Part shown: positions 1-10,858 of the stretch, piece after piece | How the letters are laid out: each line of letters begins with the position of its first letter | Position numbering within the stretch: position 1 is the stretch's first letter | Origin: Hyphomicrobiales bacterium | GTDB taxonomy: Bacteria > Pseudomonadota > Alphaproteobacteria > Rhizobiales > Aestuariivirgaceae | Length of the DNA: 64,000 nt | Direction of reading: 5' to 3' | NCBI GenBank assembly: GCA_025363755.1 | Contig: JANYLQ010000004.1 | Location: 62,001-126,000 of the forward strand | The notes under the pieces: generated by a model | Database searches by the model: none | What the model was told of the DNA's origin: nothing | What the model saw: the letters and a program-made list of their open reading frames with translations, nothing else | Made by a program: the position numbers and the translations under genes

Positions 1-526
1 AACGCTGGAGAGCGCTGCGCAGCAGCCGGCAAGGGCCCATTCGGCGTAGCGCAGCGAAGACGAATGGGAGGGTGAGGGGGCCTTAAGGCAGGTTCTTCGG
101 TTTTTTAATTAAGTGAGGCGTTCGCATAATGCCAACTCTCTCCCCTCGCGGGAGAGAGCAGCTTGTTTTGCGCAGCATAACAAGCAAGAGAGGGCAGTGC
201 TCCCTTTTAAGTTAGATAATTAAGTGGGGTGTCACCGTAATTCCCGTAATTCCGTCTTCACAGACTTGCTTTGACTTCCGCCTCAAAAGCCTCATCCGTA
301 ACTTGGAAGCAACGCGTTATCTCTTTGCAAACTTCACGGAGATGCAGGACAGGGCACGGCATCTGGAGGGTTATGGACTTCCAACCATGTGCGCCCTAAT
401 ATGGAAGTTGGCGAAGATCGGCTCACTCAGAAACTGACACGACAAATGAAAAACAATCACGCCATGTGAACTCTACGCCGAAAACTCTCCAAATTCGTGG
501 GAAATGCTGTATACAAAAAAGAGAAA
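1..526. other. Gene-free stretch with palindromic intergenic repeats
   Basis: No convincing gene was seen here. The first 185 bases hold three inverted repeats: CCCATTCG at 36-43 pairs with CGAATGGG at 61-68; CTCTCTCCC at 136-144 pairs with GGGAGAGAG at 150-158 around a CTCGC loop; GCTTGTT at about 161-167 pairs with AACAAGC at about 179-185. The CTC/GAG-rich palindrome resembles those near 29.5 and 30.2 kb, so it is probably a dispersed intergenic repeat. From 190 to 526 nothing recognisable was found; it may hold the promoter of the following small gene. Confidence 0.5.
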
Positions 527-997
527 ATGATGGTCATCGCAGTTGTAGAATTTCAGGGGACCCTTTTTCGATGGAACCTCAGCTCAAATGTTGGACCGGC
601 TCAGCGAAATGCACTAGATGATGTTGAGCTTGTCCGATTTGGCTACATTTGTCTTAAGCAAAATCTGCGATTCCCGGCGGATCCATCACTTCGACCTTCC
701 CTCAACAAGCTGAGACCTTTTGGACCCTTCGACGAAGACCTCGCAGAAGTCATATCAGCACATCAAAAAGCTCGCGGCGGAACACAGGATGGTATTGTGA
801 GCGTTGCAAGGATTACGGGGGTGGGGGCAAGTAAAAACGAGTTGTATGATCGGCGCAATACTTGGATCATTATTTCATTGAATAACAACATGCTGGACAT
901 CACCGACGATATTTATCCGCGGATTGACAAACACCCTCAATCCGGTCCCACATTGAGCCTGAAGGTAAAGCAGATACTAACTCAGTCGCAACTCTGA
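527..997 (+). CDS. Hypothetical protein (156 aa), unrecognised
   Basis: I do not recognise this protein. It is soluble-looking, without signal peptide or membrane segment, with a mixed composition typical of a real globular protein (for example a beta-type stretch TWIIISL near residue 120). The frame is open from a GTG at 497; the double ATG at 527/530 after AAGAGAAA is preferred, though the ribosome site is weak. Its last 98 bases are antisense to the 3' end of the next gene on the other strand, an unusually long convergent overlap, so one of the two may be annotated too long or be spurious. The DNA is more AT-rich than the cckA-alaS block beside it, which hints at an accessory origin. Confidence 0.45.
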   Translation: MMVIAVVEFQGTLFRWNLSSNVGPAQRNALDDVELVRFGYICLKQNLRFPADPSLRPSLNKLRPFGPFDEDLAEVISAHQKARGGTQDGIVSVARITGVGASKNELYDRRNTWIIISLNNNMLDITDDIYPRIDKHPQSGPTLSLKVKQILTQSQL

Positions 998-1526
998 GAG
1001 TGAAAGTGCTAATGGTGACAGTGCATTTTATTCTATCTCCAAAGTCTGTCATAATGCTTTTCGTGTCTCTGCTGAGTTCTTGATTTTCAAAATACCGATT
1101 TTGTAATGTCTCTCTTACCGTTTTTCCACTGCCCAAATCGCGAAAAATTGGTTTTGCCAAAGCTGCAAGACAACCTGCAGCATTGGCCACAGCTTGGTAT
1201 CCATTGGCCATCACACTTCTCGCCATGGCAAAGCTGATTGATTTTAATGCAATATCACACAGACCCATCTGCAAAATTTCTGCATTCTTGCCGAATGATT
1301 TTATGGGTTGTTTTGCTTCGTCCTTCAGCAAAATGGTGGCGTTCCACAATGGCTGTCTCCAAAGTTCAAAAAATCCAAATAATATCAATAATATAACCAA
1401 AAACACCAAAATTGATCTCCTTTCATATCCTGTATATAGACCTATTAAAGTGGTTTGCCAATCTTTAAATCCTATTTTATTGAAATAAATCATATTGCCT
1501 ATTTCTCGAAGCTGCTTACCCTTCAT
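900..1526 (-). CDS. Hypothetical single-pass membrane protein (208 aa)
   Basis: Unrecognised. The ATG at 1526 follows AAAAGGG at a good distance and is preferred over the TTG that opens the frame at 1592; another ATG lies at 1490. A strongly hydrophobic segment (SILVFLVILLILFGFFELW, about residues 40-58) follows a basic stretch, suggesting a membrane anchor with the rest of the protein outside or a signal-anchor topology. The remainder is mildly amphipathic, with few cysteines and no catalytic motif I can name. Its stop lies inside the gene on the plus strand. The 147 bases before cckA are shared as a divergent promoter region. Function unknown. Confidence 0.5.
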   Translation of the reverse strand: MKGKQLREIGNMIYFNKIGFKDWQTTLIGLYTGYERRSILVFLVILLILFGFFELWRQPLWNATILLKDEAKQPIKSFGKNAEILQMGLCDIALKSISFAMARSVMANGYQAVANAAGCLAALAKPIFRDLGSGKTVRETLQNRYFENQELSRDTKSIMTDFGDRIKCTVTISTFTLRVATELVSALPSGSMWDRIEGVCQSADKYRR

Positions 1527-1673
1527 ATGTTTTGCCCTTTTACAAAATATTTCCGCAAAGTTTTGCTGACTGCAAACCTGACTTGAATTCAAACTAAGTC
1601 ACCACTGATTCCGTCATTTTGGTGAGCGCCAAAGCTGAGTTCGCCTATAATCAGGCTTGATTCGGGGTGGTTT

Positions 1674-4178
1674 ATGGCGGAACAAGAAAAGACAAATCAG
1701 TTGGATATAGCCCAAGAGGCGCGGTCTGGTTCAGGTGTTTTGGCAGTTTTGCTGGCGCTCATTTTGGCGGTTGCTACTGGCTTTTCTGCGATTCGGTTTC
1801 AGAATTTGAATTTGCCGTGGTTGCAACCCGGCATGTTGGGTGCAGGCGCCATTTTCATCTTTGTTGGATTGATGGCGGTTTTCGGTTGGTTGGCGGGGTT
1901 GCTGCGTTTTGCGGGGCGCGACCCTGATCGGTTGTTTTTTGACTCTGTGACCGATGCAATGGTCGACCCTATTGTGGTGACCGACGATAAGGGGCGGGCG
2001 ATTTATGCAAATGCGCCCTATCTCAAGCTGGCATCCCGCGCCGGAGTTTCGCGGCTTGTTGGATATGATGTGCTTTATGCGGGTTACCGGGAGTTTGCAG
2101 AACCGATTTATCAATTGGCGCAATTGTTGAACGACGGCAAATCTGGCGCGCGTGATGTGCGGGTTGCCGCAGGTTCATCGGTGCCTGGTGCAATGGTTGA
2201 TAAGGCGCGTTGGTTGCGCGTTGCCGTTTCACCGCTGTCGGGAAACTTGCGGCGTGCGCGCGGGCTTTGGCGGTTGATTGATATTACCGAAGACCGCGTA
2301 CATCAAGAGCAGGCGTTTTCAAGGTTGCAGTTTATTATCACCTATCTCGATAATGCGCCTGTTGGATTTTTTTCGACACTTCCCAATGGCAATGTTGATT
2401 ATGTGAATGCAACCTTGGCCGAATGGTTAGGTTTGGATTTGGTGCAGACGCAAGGCGGCAAGATTTCTCAGCAAAAACTGATTGGCGAAGACGGCGCTCG
2501 CATTTTAACATCAGTCGAGCCGGTTCAAAGTGGTCACCGGATCGACCGCCTGCAATTTCCGATTAAGGATTCGCACGGCGTCGCTCAAATTTATGATGTG
2601 ATCAATCGTGCGGACTTTGACGCTGACGGCAAGCCCTTACCGGCGCGTGCCATGGTGATGAAGCCATCTGCATCACAGGGTTCAGCGGCTTCGGGTTCAG
2701 TGGATGTGGCGCAGTTTATGTCAGCCGTGCCAATTGGCATCGCGGAGCTTGATTCAAAAGGTGCGTTAGTTGGTGCCAATGCAGAGTTCTTAAGTCTTTC
2801 TCCAAAAATAAAATTGGGCAGCCCACTTCGCGGAGCTTTGCAGGAAGGCGCCGATCTGGTTGCTGCAGCACTGCTCCAAAGTGGGGCAGGTGCTACCCTT
2901 GTGAACTGTATGTTTGTTGGTGATCCAGCGCGAGCAGCTCAACTCACTTTCACCCAACTTGCCGGCATGGAGGGACGCGTTTCGGTTTTTGCGTTGGATA
3001 AAACCGAGAGCAAATCACTTGAAACGCAATTGGCGCAAAGTCAGAAGATGCAGGCCGTTGGCGAGTTGGCTTCGGGGATTGCCCATGATTTTAACAATGT
3101 ACTGACGCCCATTATCGGTTTTGCGGATTTGCTGTTGACCAAGATGCGCCCCACAGATGCAGCTTTTGCCGATGTTATGAACATCAAGCAAAACGCCAAT
3201 CGTGCTGCAAATTTAGTACGGCAGCTTTTGGCATTTTCGCGCAAGCAGACTTTGCAGCCGAAGGTTCATGATCTTTCCGAAGCTATGTCAGATCTTGGCA
3301 ATCTTCTCAGCCGTGTGCTCGGCGAGAAGACAGAGCTCAGCATTACTCATGGCCGCGACCTTGGATTGGTTTTGGTGGATATTCATCAGTTCGAGCAGGT
3401 GATTATCAACTTGGCGGTGAACGCCCGTGATGCCATGCCCAAGGGTGGCAAGCTTTCGGTCCGCACTTACAATTTACCCAAAGAGCAATCGCAAACAACG
3501 GGGCAAGTTTTGCCCAATACTGATCATGTTGTGTGCGAGGTCGAAGACAATGGCACAGGCATTTCCAAAGATATTCTTGATAAGATTTGGGCACCGTTCT
3601 TTACGACGAAAGAAGTTGGCAAGGGTACAGGACTTGGCCTGTCGATGGTTTATGGCATTGTAAAGCAGACTGGCGGCTATATTTATTGCGATAGTGAAGT
3701 GGGCAAGGGCACCACATTCCGGATTTACCTACCACGTTATGTTCCTGATCCTTCAGCGCCGATCATTGCTGTTGAGGCGCAAGTTGTTGAGACCAAACGT
3801 GAGGATTTCTCGGGGCGTGGACGCATCTTGGTTGTTGAAGACGAGGATTCGGTTCGGGCCTTTGCCGTTCGCGCATTGACGTCGCGTGGTTATACTGTTT
3901 TGGAGGCTGACAGCGGCGAAGCTGGACTTGAAGTATTGGAAGATGACAAGGATGGTTTTGAGCTGATCCTCTCAGACGTTGTTATGCCTGAAATGGATGG
4001 GCCAACGATGCTGAAGGAGCTTCGTAAGCGCGGCATAAAAACCAAGATTATCTTTATGTCGGGCTATGCTGAAGATGCATTTGAGAAAAACCTTGAAGGA
4101 GCATCTGACTTTGCCTTTCTACAAAAGCCCTTCTCGCTTAAGCAATTGGTTGAGAAAGTCAAAGACGTCATGGCTTAG
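1674..4178 (+). CDS. cckA: Cell-cycle hybrid histidine kinase CckA
   Basis: CckA phosphorylates, through the phosphotransferase ChpT, the master cell-cycle regulator CtrA of alphaproteobacteria. Visible parts of the 834 aa product: two membrane helices (about 21-40 and 54-77), PAS regions about 90-330, a dimerisation/phosphoacceptor helix with SGIAHDFNN (His about 471), an ATPase domain with [19 protein letters not shown] and [12 protein letters not shown], and a C-terminal receiver whose phospho-acceptor Asp (about 768) sits in [11 protein letters not shown], with a K in LQKPF. This layout and the HDFNN acceptor box are typical of CckA. The ATG follows GGGGTGG. It precedes recA, as in many Rhizobiales. 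A CtrA site occurs elsewhere in the window (33880). Confidence 0.93.
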   Translation: MAEQEKTNQLDIAQEARSGSGVLAVLLALILAVATGFSAIRFQNLNLPWLQPGMLGAGAIFIFVGLMAVFGWLAGLLRFAGRDPDRLFFDSVTDAMVDPIVVTDDKGRAIYANAPYLKLASRAGVSRLVGYDVLYAGYREFAEPIYQLAQLLNDGKSGARDVRVAAGSSVPGAMVDKARWLRVAVSPLSGNLRRARGLWRLIDITEDRVHQEQAFSRLQFIITYLDNAPVGFFSTLPNGNVDYVNATLAEWLGLDLVQTQGGKISQQKLIGEDGARILTSVEPVQSGHRIDRLQFPIKDSHGVAQIYDVINRADFDADGKPLPARAMVMKPSASQGSAASGSVDVAQFMSAVPIGIAELDSKGALVGANAEFLSLSPKIKLGSPLRGALQEGADLVAAALLQSGAGATLVNCMFVGDPARAAQLTFTQLAGMEGRVSVFALDKTESKSLETQLAQSQKMQAVGELASGIAHDFNNVLTPIIGFADLLLTKMRPTDAAFADVMNIKQNANRAANLVRQLLAFSRKQTLQPKVHDLSEAMSDLGNLLSRVLGEKTELSITHGRDLGLVLVDIHQFEQVIINLAVNARDAMPKGGKLSVRTYNLPKEQSQTTGQVLPNTDHVVCEVEDNGTGISKDILDKIWAPFFTTKEVGKGTGLGLSMVYGIVKQTGGYIYCDSEVGKGTTFRIYLPRYVPDPSAPIIAVEAQVVETKREDFSGRGRILVVEDEDSVRAFAVRALTSRGYTVLEADSGEAGLEVLEDDKDGFELILSDVVMPEMDGPTMLKELRKRGIKTKIIFMSGYAEDAFEKNLEGASDFAFLQKPFSLKQLVEKVKDVMA

Positions 4179-4280
4179 CCAAGCGTTGATTTTGTTGATT
4201 TGTATAAAGATTGCTCCGAAATTTCGTAAGAGATTGAATTGAGTTGTCTTTTGACAATTTAGAAATTCCTCTTGCAATCA

Positions 4281-4317
4281 GAACTAAAATAGAACATACA
4301 AGAAACATGGATGGAAC
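4281..4317 (+). promoter_or_regulatory. LexA/SOS operator array upstream of recA
   Basis: A perfect alphaproteobacterial SOS box GAAC-N7-GAAC lies at 4281-4295. The half-site then recurs at the same 11-base step: GAAC 4281, GAAC 4292, AAAC 4303, GAAC 4314. So three overlapping boxes could be formed, the outer ones imperfect. The distance to the recA ATG (about 56 bases from the last half-site) suits an operator over the promoter or early leader. Confidence 0.85.
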
Positions 4318-4372
4318 ATCCGGTTGATGTTTGCATCTGGGCAAAGCAAATGAGATAGAAGGAGTTACTGCA

Positions 4373-5437
4373 ATGGGGCAAGCCGCACTTAAGGTTGTTG
4401 ATTCTTCGATGGATAAAACTAAAGCACTGGAAGCCGCTTTAAGTCAGATTGAACGGGCTTTTGGCAAAGGCTCGATTATGAAATTGGGTGCCAACCAAGT
4501 GGTTGAAGTTGAATCGATTTCAACGGGCTCTTTGGGTTTGGATATTGCTCTGGGCATTGGTGGTCTTCCAAAAGGCCGCGTGATTGAAATTTATGGCCCT
4601 GAATCATCAGGCAAAACCACGCTTGCTCTGCAAACCATTGCTGAGTGCCAAAAGCTGGGTGGTATTTGTGCCTTTGTTGATGCTGAGCATGCTTTGGATC
4701 CGACTTATGCGCGCAAATTGGGTGTACAGGTGAGCGACCTTCTGATTTCCCAGCCAGATACTGGCGAGCAAGCTTTGGAAATTGCCGATACGCTAGTACG
4801 TTCTGGCGCAGTTGGCATTCTGGTGATTGACTCGGTTGCTGCTTTGACGCCAAAGGCCGAACTTGAAGGTGAAATGGGCGATAGTTTGCCTGGTCTGCAA
4901 GCGCGTTTAATGAGCCAGGCTTTGCGTAAGCTGACCGCTTCGATTTCAAAATCGAACACCATGGTGATTTTCATCAACCAAATCCGCATGAAAATTGGTG
5001 TGATGTTTGGTAGTCCTGAAACAACAACGGGTGGTAATGCTTTGAAGTTCTATGCTTCGGTTCGTCTGGATATCCGCCGCATAGGTGCGATCAAGGACCG
5101 CGAAGAAGTAGTGGGCAATCAAACCCGAGTAAAGGTTGTCAAAAACAAGGTTGCGGCACCCTTCAAGATGGTTGAATTTGATATCATGTATGGCGAGGGC
5201 ATTTCCAAGGTGGGCGAGTTGGTCGATCTGGGTGTGACTGCTGGTGTGGTTGAAAAATCAGGTTCTTGGTATTCTTATAGTGGTGAGCGCATTGGCCAGG
5301 GCCGCGATAATGCCAAAGTTTTCCTCAAGAATAACCCTGAAATGGCCAATAAGATTGAAGCACAGATTAGGGCCAATTCTGGTCTAATTGCCGCGAAGAT
5401 TACCGATGGTTCTGCTAAGGACGATGACGACGAGTGA
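4373..5437 (+). CDS. recA: Recombinase RecA
   Basis: RecA forms ATP-dependent filaments on single-stranded DNA for homologous recombination and triggers LexA self-cleavage. The 354 aa product (normal family length) shows the Walker A loop GPESSGKTT near residues 75-83, the region [20 protein letters not shown], and an acidic C-terminal tail ending DDDDE. The open frame extends to a TTG at 4331, but the ATG at 4373 is preceded by AAGGAG at 8 bases and gives the usual N-terminus. Expression is expected to be SOS-controlled from the GAAC array just upstream. A strong hairpin-U terminator follows at 5552. Confidence 0.97.
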   Translation: MGQAALKVVDSSMDKTKALEAALSQIERAFGKGSIMKLGANQVVEVESISTGSLGLDIALGIGGLPKGRVIEIYGPESSGKTTLALQTIAECQKLGGICAFVDAEHALDPTYARKLGVQVSDLLISQPDTGEQALEIADTLVRSGAVGILVIDSVAALTPKAELEGEMGDSLPGLQARLMSQALRKLTASISKSNTMVIFINQIRMKIGVMFGSPETTTGGNALKFYASVRLDIRRIGAIKDREEVVGNQTRVKVVKNKVAAPFKMVEFDIMYGEGISKVGELVDLGVTAGVVEKSGSWYSYSGERIGQGRDNAKVFLKNNPEMANKIEAQIRANSGLIAAKITDGSAKDDDDE

Positions 5438-5581
5438 TCCTCTTTGGTGCCGCTCTCGTAACTAAGTTAGTAAGTTTGTACCCCAAGTTTCAGCCCCAGT
5501 TGGGTTGAACACTGCGAGGTTTGCCCCACAGCTTAAGGCCTCGCAACGCAGGTCCCCGGTTCGCCCCCGGGGACTTTTTTT
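5438..5581 (+). ncRNA. Possible structured RNA between recA and its terminator
   Basis: The 114 bases between the recA stop and the terminator carry no open frame but can fold: CCCAA 5482-5486 with TTGGG 5500-5504, TGCGAGG 5513-5519 with CCTCGCA 5539-5545, then the terminator stem. Loops contain repeated CCCCA/GCCCC motifs that could base-pair with G-rich sequences. This could be a long 3' UTR, a small RNA processed from recA mRNA, or a separately transcribed RNA. No known family was recognised; it is reported because the folding and C-rich loops are more than expected for a short spacer. Confidence 0.25.
5552..5581 (+). terminator. Rho-independent terminator after recA
   Basis: GTCCCCGG at 5552-5559 pairs perfectly with CCGGGGAC at 5567-5574, followed by a run of seven T. 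Strong intrinsic terminator on the plus strand. Confidence 0.9.
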
Positions 5582-5695
5582 ATTTGGATATGGCTCTTGC
5601 TCTTATATGACAGAAATTGTGGACAGCTGGCGTGCAACACCTTAAACAGCGCCGCAATCATTCACGGGATTTTCCCATATATATTGGATATCGAC

Positions 5696-8353
5696 ATGAC
5701 GGGCCTTGCGCAAATTCGTTCGACATTTTTGGACTACTTCAAAAAGCAGGGACATGAAATCGTCGCCTCATCTTCGCTCGTGCCGCGCAATGATCCGACC
5801 TTGATGTTCGCCAATTCTGGCATGGTGCAATTCAAGAATGTTTTTACGGGAGCAGAGAAACGTCCATACACGCGTGCCACGACCGCCCAGAAATGCGTGC
5901 GTGCAGGCGGCAAGCATAATGACTTGGACAATGTTGGTTATACGGCCCGTCACCACACATTTTTTGAAATGCTCGGTAATTTTTCGTTTGGCGATTATTT
6001 CAAGCCAGATGCGATTGAGTGGGCGTGGAATTTGATCACCAAGGAATATGGACTTCCCAAAGATAAGCTGACGGTTACAGTGTTCCATGAAGACGACGAA
6101 GCGCATGCATTATGGAAAAAAATTGCGGGCTTGCCAGACAGCCGGATCATCCGCATTCCAACTGCTGATAATTTCTGGTCAATGGGCGATACTGGGCCTT
6201 GCGGGCCATGTTCGGAAATTTTCTATGATCATGGCGACAAAATTGAAGGTGGCCCTCCGGGATCGGCCAATCAAGACGGTGATCGTTTTATCGAAATCTG
6301 GAATTTGGTTTTTATGCAATTCGAACAGCAGAGCAAGGACGTGCGCACGAACCTGCCTAAGCCATCAATTGATACCGGGATGGGGCTAGAGCGCATTTCG
6401 GCCGTGCTTCAAGGAACACATGATAATTACGAAACTGATTTGTTTCGGGCGCTGATCAGCAACATTGTTGAAAATACCGGTGTTGCGCCGACCCCAAAAA
6501 ATAAGGCTTCGAACCGCGTGATCGCCGACCATTTGCGCGCTTCCGCCTTCCTCATCGCTGACGGTGTTTTGCCATCAAATGAAGGCCGTGGCTATGTGTT
6601 GCGCCGCATCATGCGCCGAGCCATGCGTCATGCTGAATTGCTGGGGTGTCGTGATCCTTTGATGTTCAAACTGGTGCCTGCACTGGTTCGCGAAATGGGT
6701 GCGGCCTATCCAGAATTGGTGCGTGCGCAGCCAATGATTGAAGAAACTCTGAAACTGGAAGAATCGAGATTTCGTAATACCTTACAGCGGGGCCTTAAAT
6801 TATTGGATGAGGAATCTGCGAGTTTGGGGAGAGGGGCAACATTCTCTGGCGATACCGCTTTCAAACTTTATGACACTTTTGGATTCCCCTTAGATCTGAC
6901 ACAAGACGCCTTACGTTCTCGCGAGATTAGTGTCGATACGGATGCGTTTGGCGTGGCGATGGCTAAACAAAAAGCAGATGCGCGCGCGGCTTGGAAAGGT
7001 TCGGGCGAGGCAAAAACCGAAACCGTATGGTTTGAAATCCGCGAGCGGGTCGGGGCCACAGAGTTTTTAGGCTATGAAACCGAGACTGCCGAAGGCGAAG
7101 TGTTAGCCTTGACCGCCGAAAGCAAGGATATTTCAGAGCTCAAAGCGGGCATGAACGGTACAATCATCGTAAACCAAACTCCATTTTACGCGGAATCGGG
7201 TGGTCAGACGGGCGACCATGGTTTTATCCGCACGGCCCATGGCGACGTTTTCAAAGTAACTGAAACACAAAAACGATTGGGTGACCTGTTTGTTCATGTT
7301 GGCCAGGTCGAGAAGGGCAGCTTTAAAATTGGCGATGCTGTTGAACTTCATGTTGACCATCAACGCCGCAGCGGCAACCGGATGCATCACTCAGCAACGC
7401 ATTTGTTACACGAAGCCTTGCGCCGGGTTTTGGGCTCACATGTTGCGCAAAAAGGCTCACTCGTGGAGCCTGGTCGGCTGCGCTTTGACTTTTCGCACAC
7501 CAAAGGAATGTCGGCGGAAGAGCTCTTGCAAACAGAGACTATTGCCAACGCGATCATCCTTCAAAATGATGCTGTAAGCACCCGTCTTATGTCAGTCGAC
7601 GCTGCGATTGCTGAAGGGGCCATGGCGCTTTTTGGTGAGAAGTATGGTGATGAAGTGCGTGTGGTTTCAATGGGGCGCAACAGTGCTGACCACGAGCGCC
7701 CGATCTATTCGCTTGAGCTTTGTGGCGGCACGCATGTGGCACGCACCGGTGATATTGGGTTGGTGAAAATTGTGGCTGAGAGCGGGTCATCTGCTGGTGT
7801 TCGCCGCATGGAAGCGCTGGCTGGTGATGCCGCACGCAATTATTTGGTGCAACAAGATCAACGCGTTCAAGCCGCTGCAAGTGTGTTGAAGGTGGCACCT
7901 CATGAGTTGGTGGCCCGTGTCGAAGTGCTGGTTGAGGAGCGCCGCAAGATGGAGCGCGAACTCACCGAAGCGCGAAAGGCGTTGGCCATGGGCGGTAGCA
8001 CGGCTTCTGGTGGCGGCGATATTACTGAAGTCAACGGCGTGAAATTCATCGGACGTGTGCTGAAAGGTATTGCCCCTCAAGATTTGAAGGCTCTGGCTGA
8101 CGACGGCAAAAAGACCCTCGGCTCTGGCATTGTTGCACTGGTAGCAGTTTCAGATGACGGCAAAGGCGCTGTTGTCGTGGCCGTCACTGACGATTTGACT
8201 AAGCGCTTTAACGCCGTAGATCTGGTCAAAGTTGGCTCTATCGCCATGGGTGGCAAGGGTGGCGGTGGCAGGGCTGATATGGCACAAGCCGGCGGGCCGG
8301 ATGGCGTCAAAGCTGATGAGGCGATTATTGCAGTGAAAACCGCTATTTCTTAG
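5696..8353 (+). CDS. alaS: Alanyl-tRNA synthetase
   Basis: Charges tRNA(Ala) with alanine and edits mischarged Ser/Gly. The 885 aa product has the class II catalytic core at the N-terminus ([19 protein letters not shown]), the editing domain with the zinc-site histidines [12 protein letters not shown] and CGGTHV, and a glycine-rich C-terminal dimerisation (C-Ala) region with [15 protein letters not shown]. The open frame continues upstream to 5597, but the ATG at 5696 gives the standard [15 protein letters not shown] start and length. Follows recA as its own unit after the terminator; its 3' end overlaps the convergent GFA gene by 11 bases. Confidence 0.96.
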   Translation: MTGLAQIRSTFLDYFKKQGHEIVASSSLVPRNDPTLMFANSGMVQFKNVFTGAEKRPYTRATTAQKCVRAGGKHNDLDNVGYTARHHTFFEMLGNFSFGDYFKPDAIEWAWNLITKEYGLPKDKLTVTVFHEDDEAHALWKKIAGLPDSRIIRIPTADNFWSMGDTGPCGPCSEIFYDHGDKIEGGPPGSANQDGDRFIEIWNLVFMQFEQQSKDVRTNLPKPSIDTGMGLERISAVLQGTHDNYETDLFRALISNIVENTGVAPTPKNKASNRVIADHLRASAFLIADGVLPSNEGRGYVLRRIMRRAMRHAELLGCRDPLMFKLVPALVREMGAAYPELVRAQPMIEETLKLEESRFRNTLQRGLKLLDEESASLGRGATFSGDTAFKLYDTFGFPLDLTQDALRSREISVDTDAFGVAMAKQKADARAAWKGSGEAKTETVWFEIRERVGATEFLGYETETAEGEVLALTAESKDISELKAGMNGTIIVNQTPFYAESGGQTGDHGFIRTAHGDVFKVTETQKRLGDLFVHVGQVEKGSFKIGDAVELHVDHQRRSGNRMHHSATHLLHEALRRVLGSHVAQKGSLVEPGRLRFDFSHTKGMSAEELLQTETIANAIILQNDAVSTRLMSVDAAIAEGAMALFGEKYGDEVRVVSMGRNSADHERPIYSLELCGGTHVARTGDIGLVKIVAESGSSAGVRRMEALAGDAARNYLVQQDQRVQAAASVLKVAPHELVARVEVLVEERRKMERELTEARKALAMGGSTASGGGDITEVNGVKFIGRVLKGIAPQDLKALADDGKKTLGSGIVALVAVSDDGKGAVVVAVTDDLTKRFNAVDLVKVGSIAMGGKGGGGRADMAQAGGPDGVKADEAIIAVKTAIS

Positions 8354-8879
8354 TCGGCTTGGGCGGCCAGACCTCTGTGTCGTAATCGGGGTGTTGCCAA
8401 GTTCGGAGCTTGGCAAGTTCATCTGGTTGGCGCGTTTGACCAGTCGTCGCTTCCGGCAGATTATGCAAAGTTGAAAACCAGTGAACGCGACTTTCAATAC
8501 CGATCTGGCTTTGAAGTGTTTGGATTGCGTTTGGATTATCCATTGTTCCGACAGCCAGATCGACAAACGCATCGCCTGCTTCAAACATGAACATTGGAGT
8601 TCCGCAATTTTTGCAGAAGCCGCGCTCCACGATTGGCGAGGATTTAAATGTGCTGGGTTTGCCTCTGGTCCACGAAAAACGTTCCAAACTCACTCTTAAC
8701 AAAACGGCACCAAATGATCCGAAGGCCTTTTGGCACATGCGGCAATGGCAAAGATCGGTTGTACCCAGTGGGCCATTGAAACCATAACGCAGTGCGCCGC
8801 ACTGACAGCCGCCGGAAAACTGGTGATTGTTCAGTTCTTTTGATTTGAAACCCATACTCATTAGCGAGTTGTTTACCAT
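8343..8879 (-). CDS. GFA-family zinc protein (glutathione-dependent formaldehyde-activating fold)
   Basis: The 178 aa product carries the spaced cysteines of the Mss4-like GFA family (PF04828): [16 protein letters not shown] and CKNCGTP, which bind zinc in family members. Most GFA proteins are of unknown substrate despite the name given after Paracoccus Gfa, and no other formaldehyde gene is nearby, so no specific reaction is claimed. The open frame extends to 9020, across the divergent kinase gene, so an internal start is required. ATG 8879 is used; ATGs seven and nine codons later are also possible, and none has a strong ribosome site. Its 3' end overlaps alaS by 11 bases tail to tail. Confidence 0.8.
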   Translation of the reverse strand: MVNNSLMSMGFKSKELNNHQFSGGCQCGALRYGFNGPLGTTDLCHCRMCQKAFGSFGAVLLRVSLERFSWTRGKPSTFKSSPIVERGFCKNCGTPMFMFEAGDAFVDLAVGTMDNPNAIQTLQSQIGIESRVHWFSTLHNLPEATTGQTRQPDELAKLRTWQHPDYDTEVWPPKPTKK

Positions 8880-9012
8880 ATGTTTGCAATAAATGCACAT
8901 TGAGTGCCGATAAATTCTCTGGGGAGAAAGCGGGGGGGACGGAAAGCCCATATGGTTGTCCGGTCGCTCTGAGTATTGGACAGGCGTCTGCGATAATACG
9001 GATTTAGCAAAC

Positions 9013-10824
9013 ATGGTCAAATTTATAAACGCGCGTGCTGCTGGCTATCGACTGGCTTGGATCGTGGCGGTTCTGCTTATCCCAATAGTTTATTTGGGAA
9101 TCGCAGTTGGCATCAATTTAAAGCGTGATCTAAGCGCCATAGTACAAGAAAACATTGGCGCTGAATATTTGAACTTAATTGGCCCTGTTATAGTTGATGC
9201 GGCTGCTCATGACATGACCAATAAACCAAACTCTTCACTTAACAAATTTAGCGCCGCAATCTCCCAAGATATTGGACTTTCAGCACTCAACAACAATCTT
9301 TTGTTGTCGCTTGCTTTTAGAGAGCCAGACCACGATGCGGTGTTATCTCAGGCCGTGGCTTTGGCTCGGGAAACCGGCAAAAGTTCTGGAATTACTTATG
9401 ACGCCGATCCAGAAAGCTATCATGTTGGAATTATAAATACTGAGGATTTGCCGCGCGTTATAGCTGATTTTGATCATCTGAAGGACGTCGTACTCGTCGC
9501 TGTTTCGAATTCTACAGATCAAAACTCAAATCAGATAACGCTTGCGATTGGCAATCTTTCTTCTTCGCTGTGGCGGTTGGAGGCATCTATCGCTTCGGCA
9601 AGACAAAAAAGTTCCAGTCCCGAATTCTATGCCGACATCCTAAATCGCACCGAGTTGATCCAGAAAGACATGAACCACCTGAGCGAGATTGGAATGGGCA
9701 TGAGCATGGCCGGACAGCAGCAAATCAAAACGGAGTTGATCAATAAAATCAATTTGGTAGATTCGCGGTGGATGTCTGATTTTAGATTTGAGTCAGAAAA
9801 ATTCAGACAAAGATTTGGCTACTTGTTGCAAGAACGCAATGCCGAAATTCACAATCGCATTTTGAGGATTCTATTGACGTCGTTTGCGACGGTGTTGTTG
9901 GGACTTGGCTCAGCTTTTGGAATGTATCGGTCAACGTTGAAACAGCTTGACGAAGTTGAATTTGCAAGGTCCACCGCAATACGATCGCAGGCATACGCCG
10001 AAAAAATGTCTACAGAACTTCACAATATAAACGATGACATGGTGAAGGTGAATAAGGAGCTGGCCAGCAATATGGAGATGCTCAAAGATGCGCAAGATGC
10101 TCTGGTGAAAAAAGGGCGCATGGAACAGATGGGGCAATTGACAGCCACAATTGCGCATGAGTTGCGCAACCCACTTGGTGCTGTGCGAACGTCAGCGTTT
10201 TTGATTGAGCGCAAGATTAAAGGCAAGGAACTTGGCATTGAGCCGCAGATTGCCCGCATTAACAACGGCGTCACGCGCTGCGATGATATCATTACTCAAC
10301 TTTTGGATTTTTCACGGTCGAAAAAGATTTCATGTCGCTCGGAGAACTTGGACAAATGGTTGGAAAAAATTGTATCTGAAGAAGCTACTCAACTGCCTTC
10401 AGCTGTGGCCATTGACTGCTTGCTGGGCATGAAAGATGTTGAAGTGCCATTTGATCCGTCAAGGCTGCAGCGCGCGATCATCAATTTGGTTTCAAACGCA
10501 TCTGAAGCTATGGTTGGTAACGGTGAAGACCCCAGTCGATATGCCGTGAATTCTCCTCGCATTACGATAACCACAAAAATTGTAGACGAATTTGCGTTGA
10601 TTTCGGTGAAGGACAATGGGCCAGGTATCACGCCTGAAAATCTCGAAAAAATCAGGGAACCACTCTTTACAACCAAGAGCTTTGGTACGGGTTTGGGCCT
10701 GCCAGCTGTTGATCAAATTGTAATTCAACATGGTGGCGTTTTAGATATCTATTCTGAAGTAGGCCAAGGTGCCATTTTTACAATTAAGCTACCTCTTCAT
10801 AGTGACATAGAGCAAGCCGCCTAA
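9013..10824 (+). CDS. Membrane sensor histidine kinase
   Basis: A 603 aa two-component kinase. A helix near residues 14-34 (IVAVLLIPIVYLGIAVG) and another near 280-305 (ILRILLTSFATVLLGLGSAFG) bracket a periplasmic sensing region of about 245 residues that matches nothing I can name. A coiled coil leads to the phosphoacceptor helix with TIAHELRNPLGAVRTS (His about 382), then an ATPase domain with INLVSNASEAM, DNGPGI and FGTGLGLPAV. There is no receiver domain. ATG 9013 is preferred over the TTG opening the frame at 8956. It lies 34 bases before a soluble kinase whose catalytic half is nearly the same; two receiver proteins follow. Signal sensed is unknown. Confidence 0.88.
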   Translation: MVKFINARAAGYRLAWIVAVLLIPIVYLGIAVGINLKRDLSAIVQENIGAEYLNLIGPVIVDAAAHDMTNKPNSSLNKFSAAISQDIGLSALNNNLLLSLAFREPDHDAVLSQAVALARETGKSSGITYDADPESYHVGIINTEDLPRVIADFDHLKDVVLVAVSNSTDQNSNQITLAIGNLSSSLWRLEASIASARQKSSSPEFYADILNRTELIQKDMNHLSEIGMGMSMAGQQQIKTELINKINLVDSRWMSDFRFESEKFRQRFGYLLQERNAEIHNRILRILLTSFATVLLGLGSAFGMYRSTLKQLDEVEFARSTAIRSQAYAEKMSTELHNINDDMVKVNKELASNMEMLKDAQDALVKKGRMEQMGQLTATIAHELRNPLGAVRTSAFLIERKIKGKELGIEPQIARINNGVTRCDDIITQLLDFSRSKKISCRSENLDKWLEKIVSEEATQLPSAVAIDCLLGMKDVEVPFDPSRLQRAIINLVSNASEAMVGNGEDPSRYAVNSPRITITTKIVDEFALISVKDNGPGITPENLEKIREPLFTTKSFGTGLGLPAVDQIVIQHGGVLDIYSEVGQGAIFTIKLPLHSDIEQAA

Positions 10825-10858
10825 TTTTTTATCCGCAATGCAATTCTAGGAAAATGAA

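Noticed and set aside
4476-4989. Long minus-strand frames inside recA
   Set aside because: They are antisense to a well-conserved gene and encode low-complexity, proline/glutamine-rich sequence without motifs.
8956-9012. Upstream TTG extension of the membrane kinase
   Set aside because: Gives a polar N-terminal extension before the signal-anchor helix and has no good ribosome site; ATG 9013 is better.
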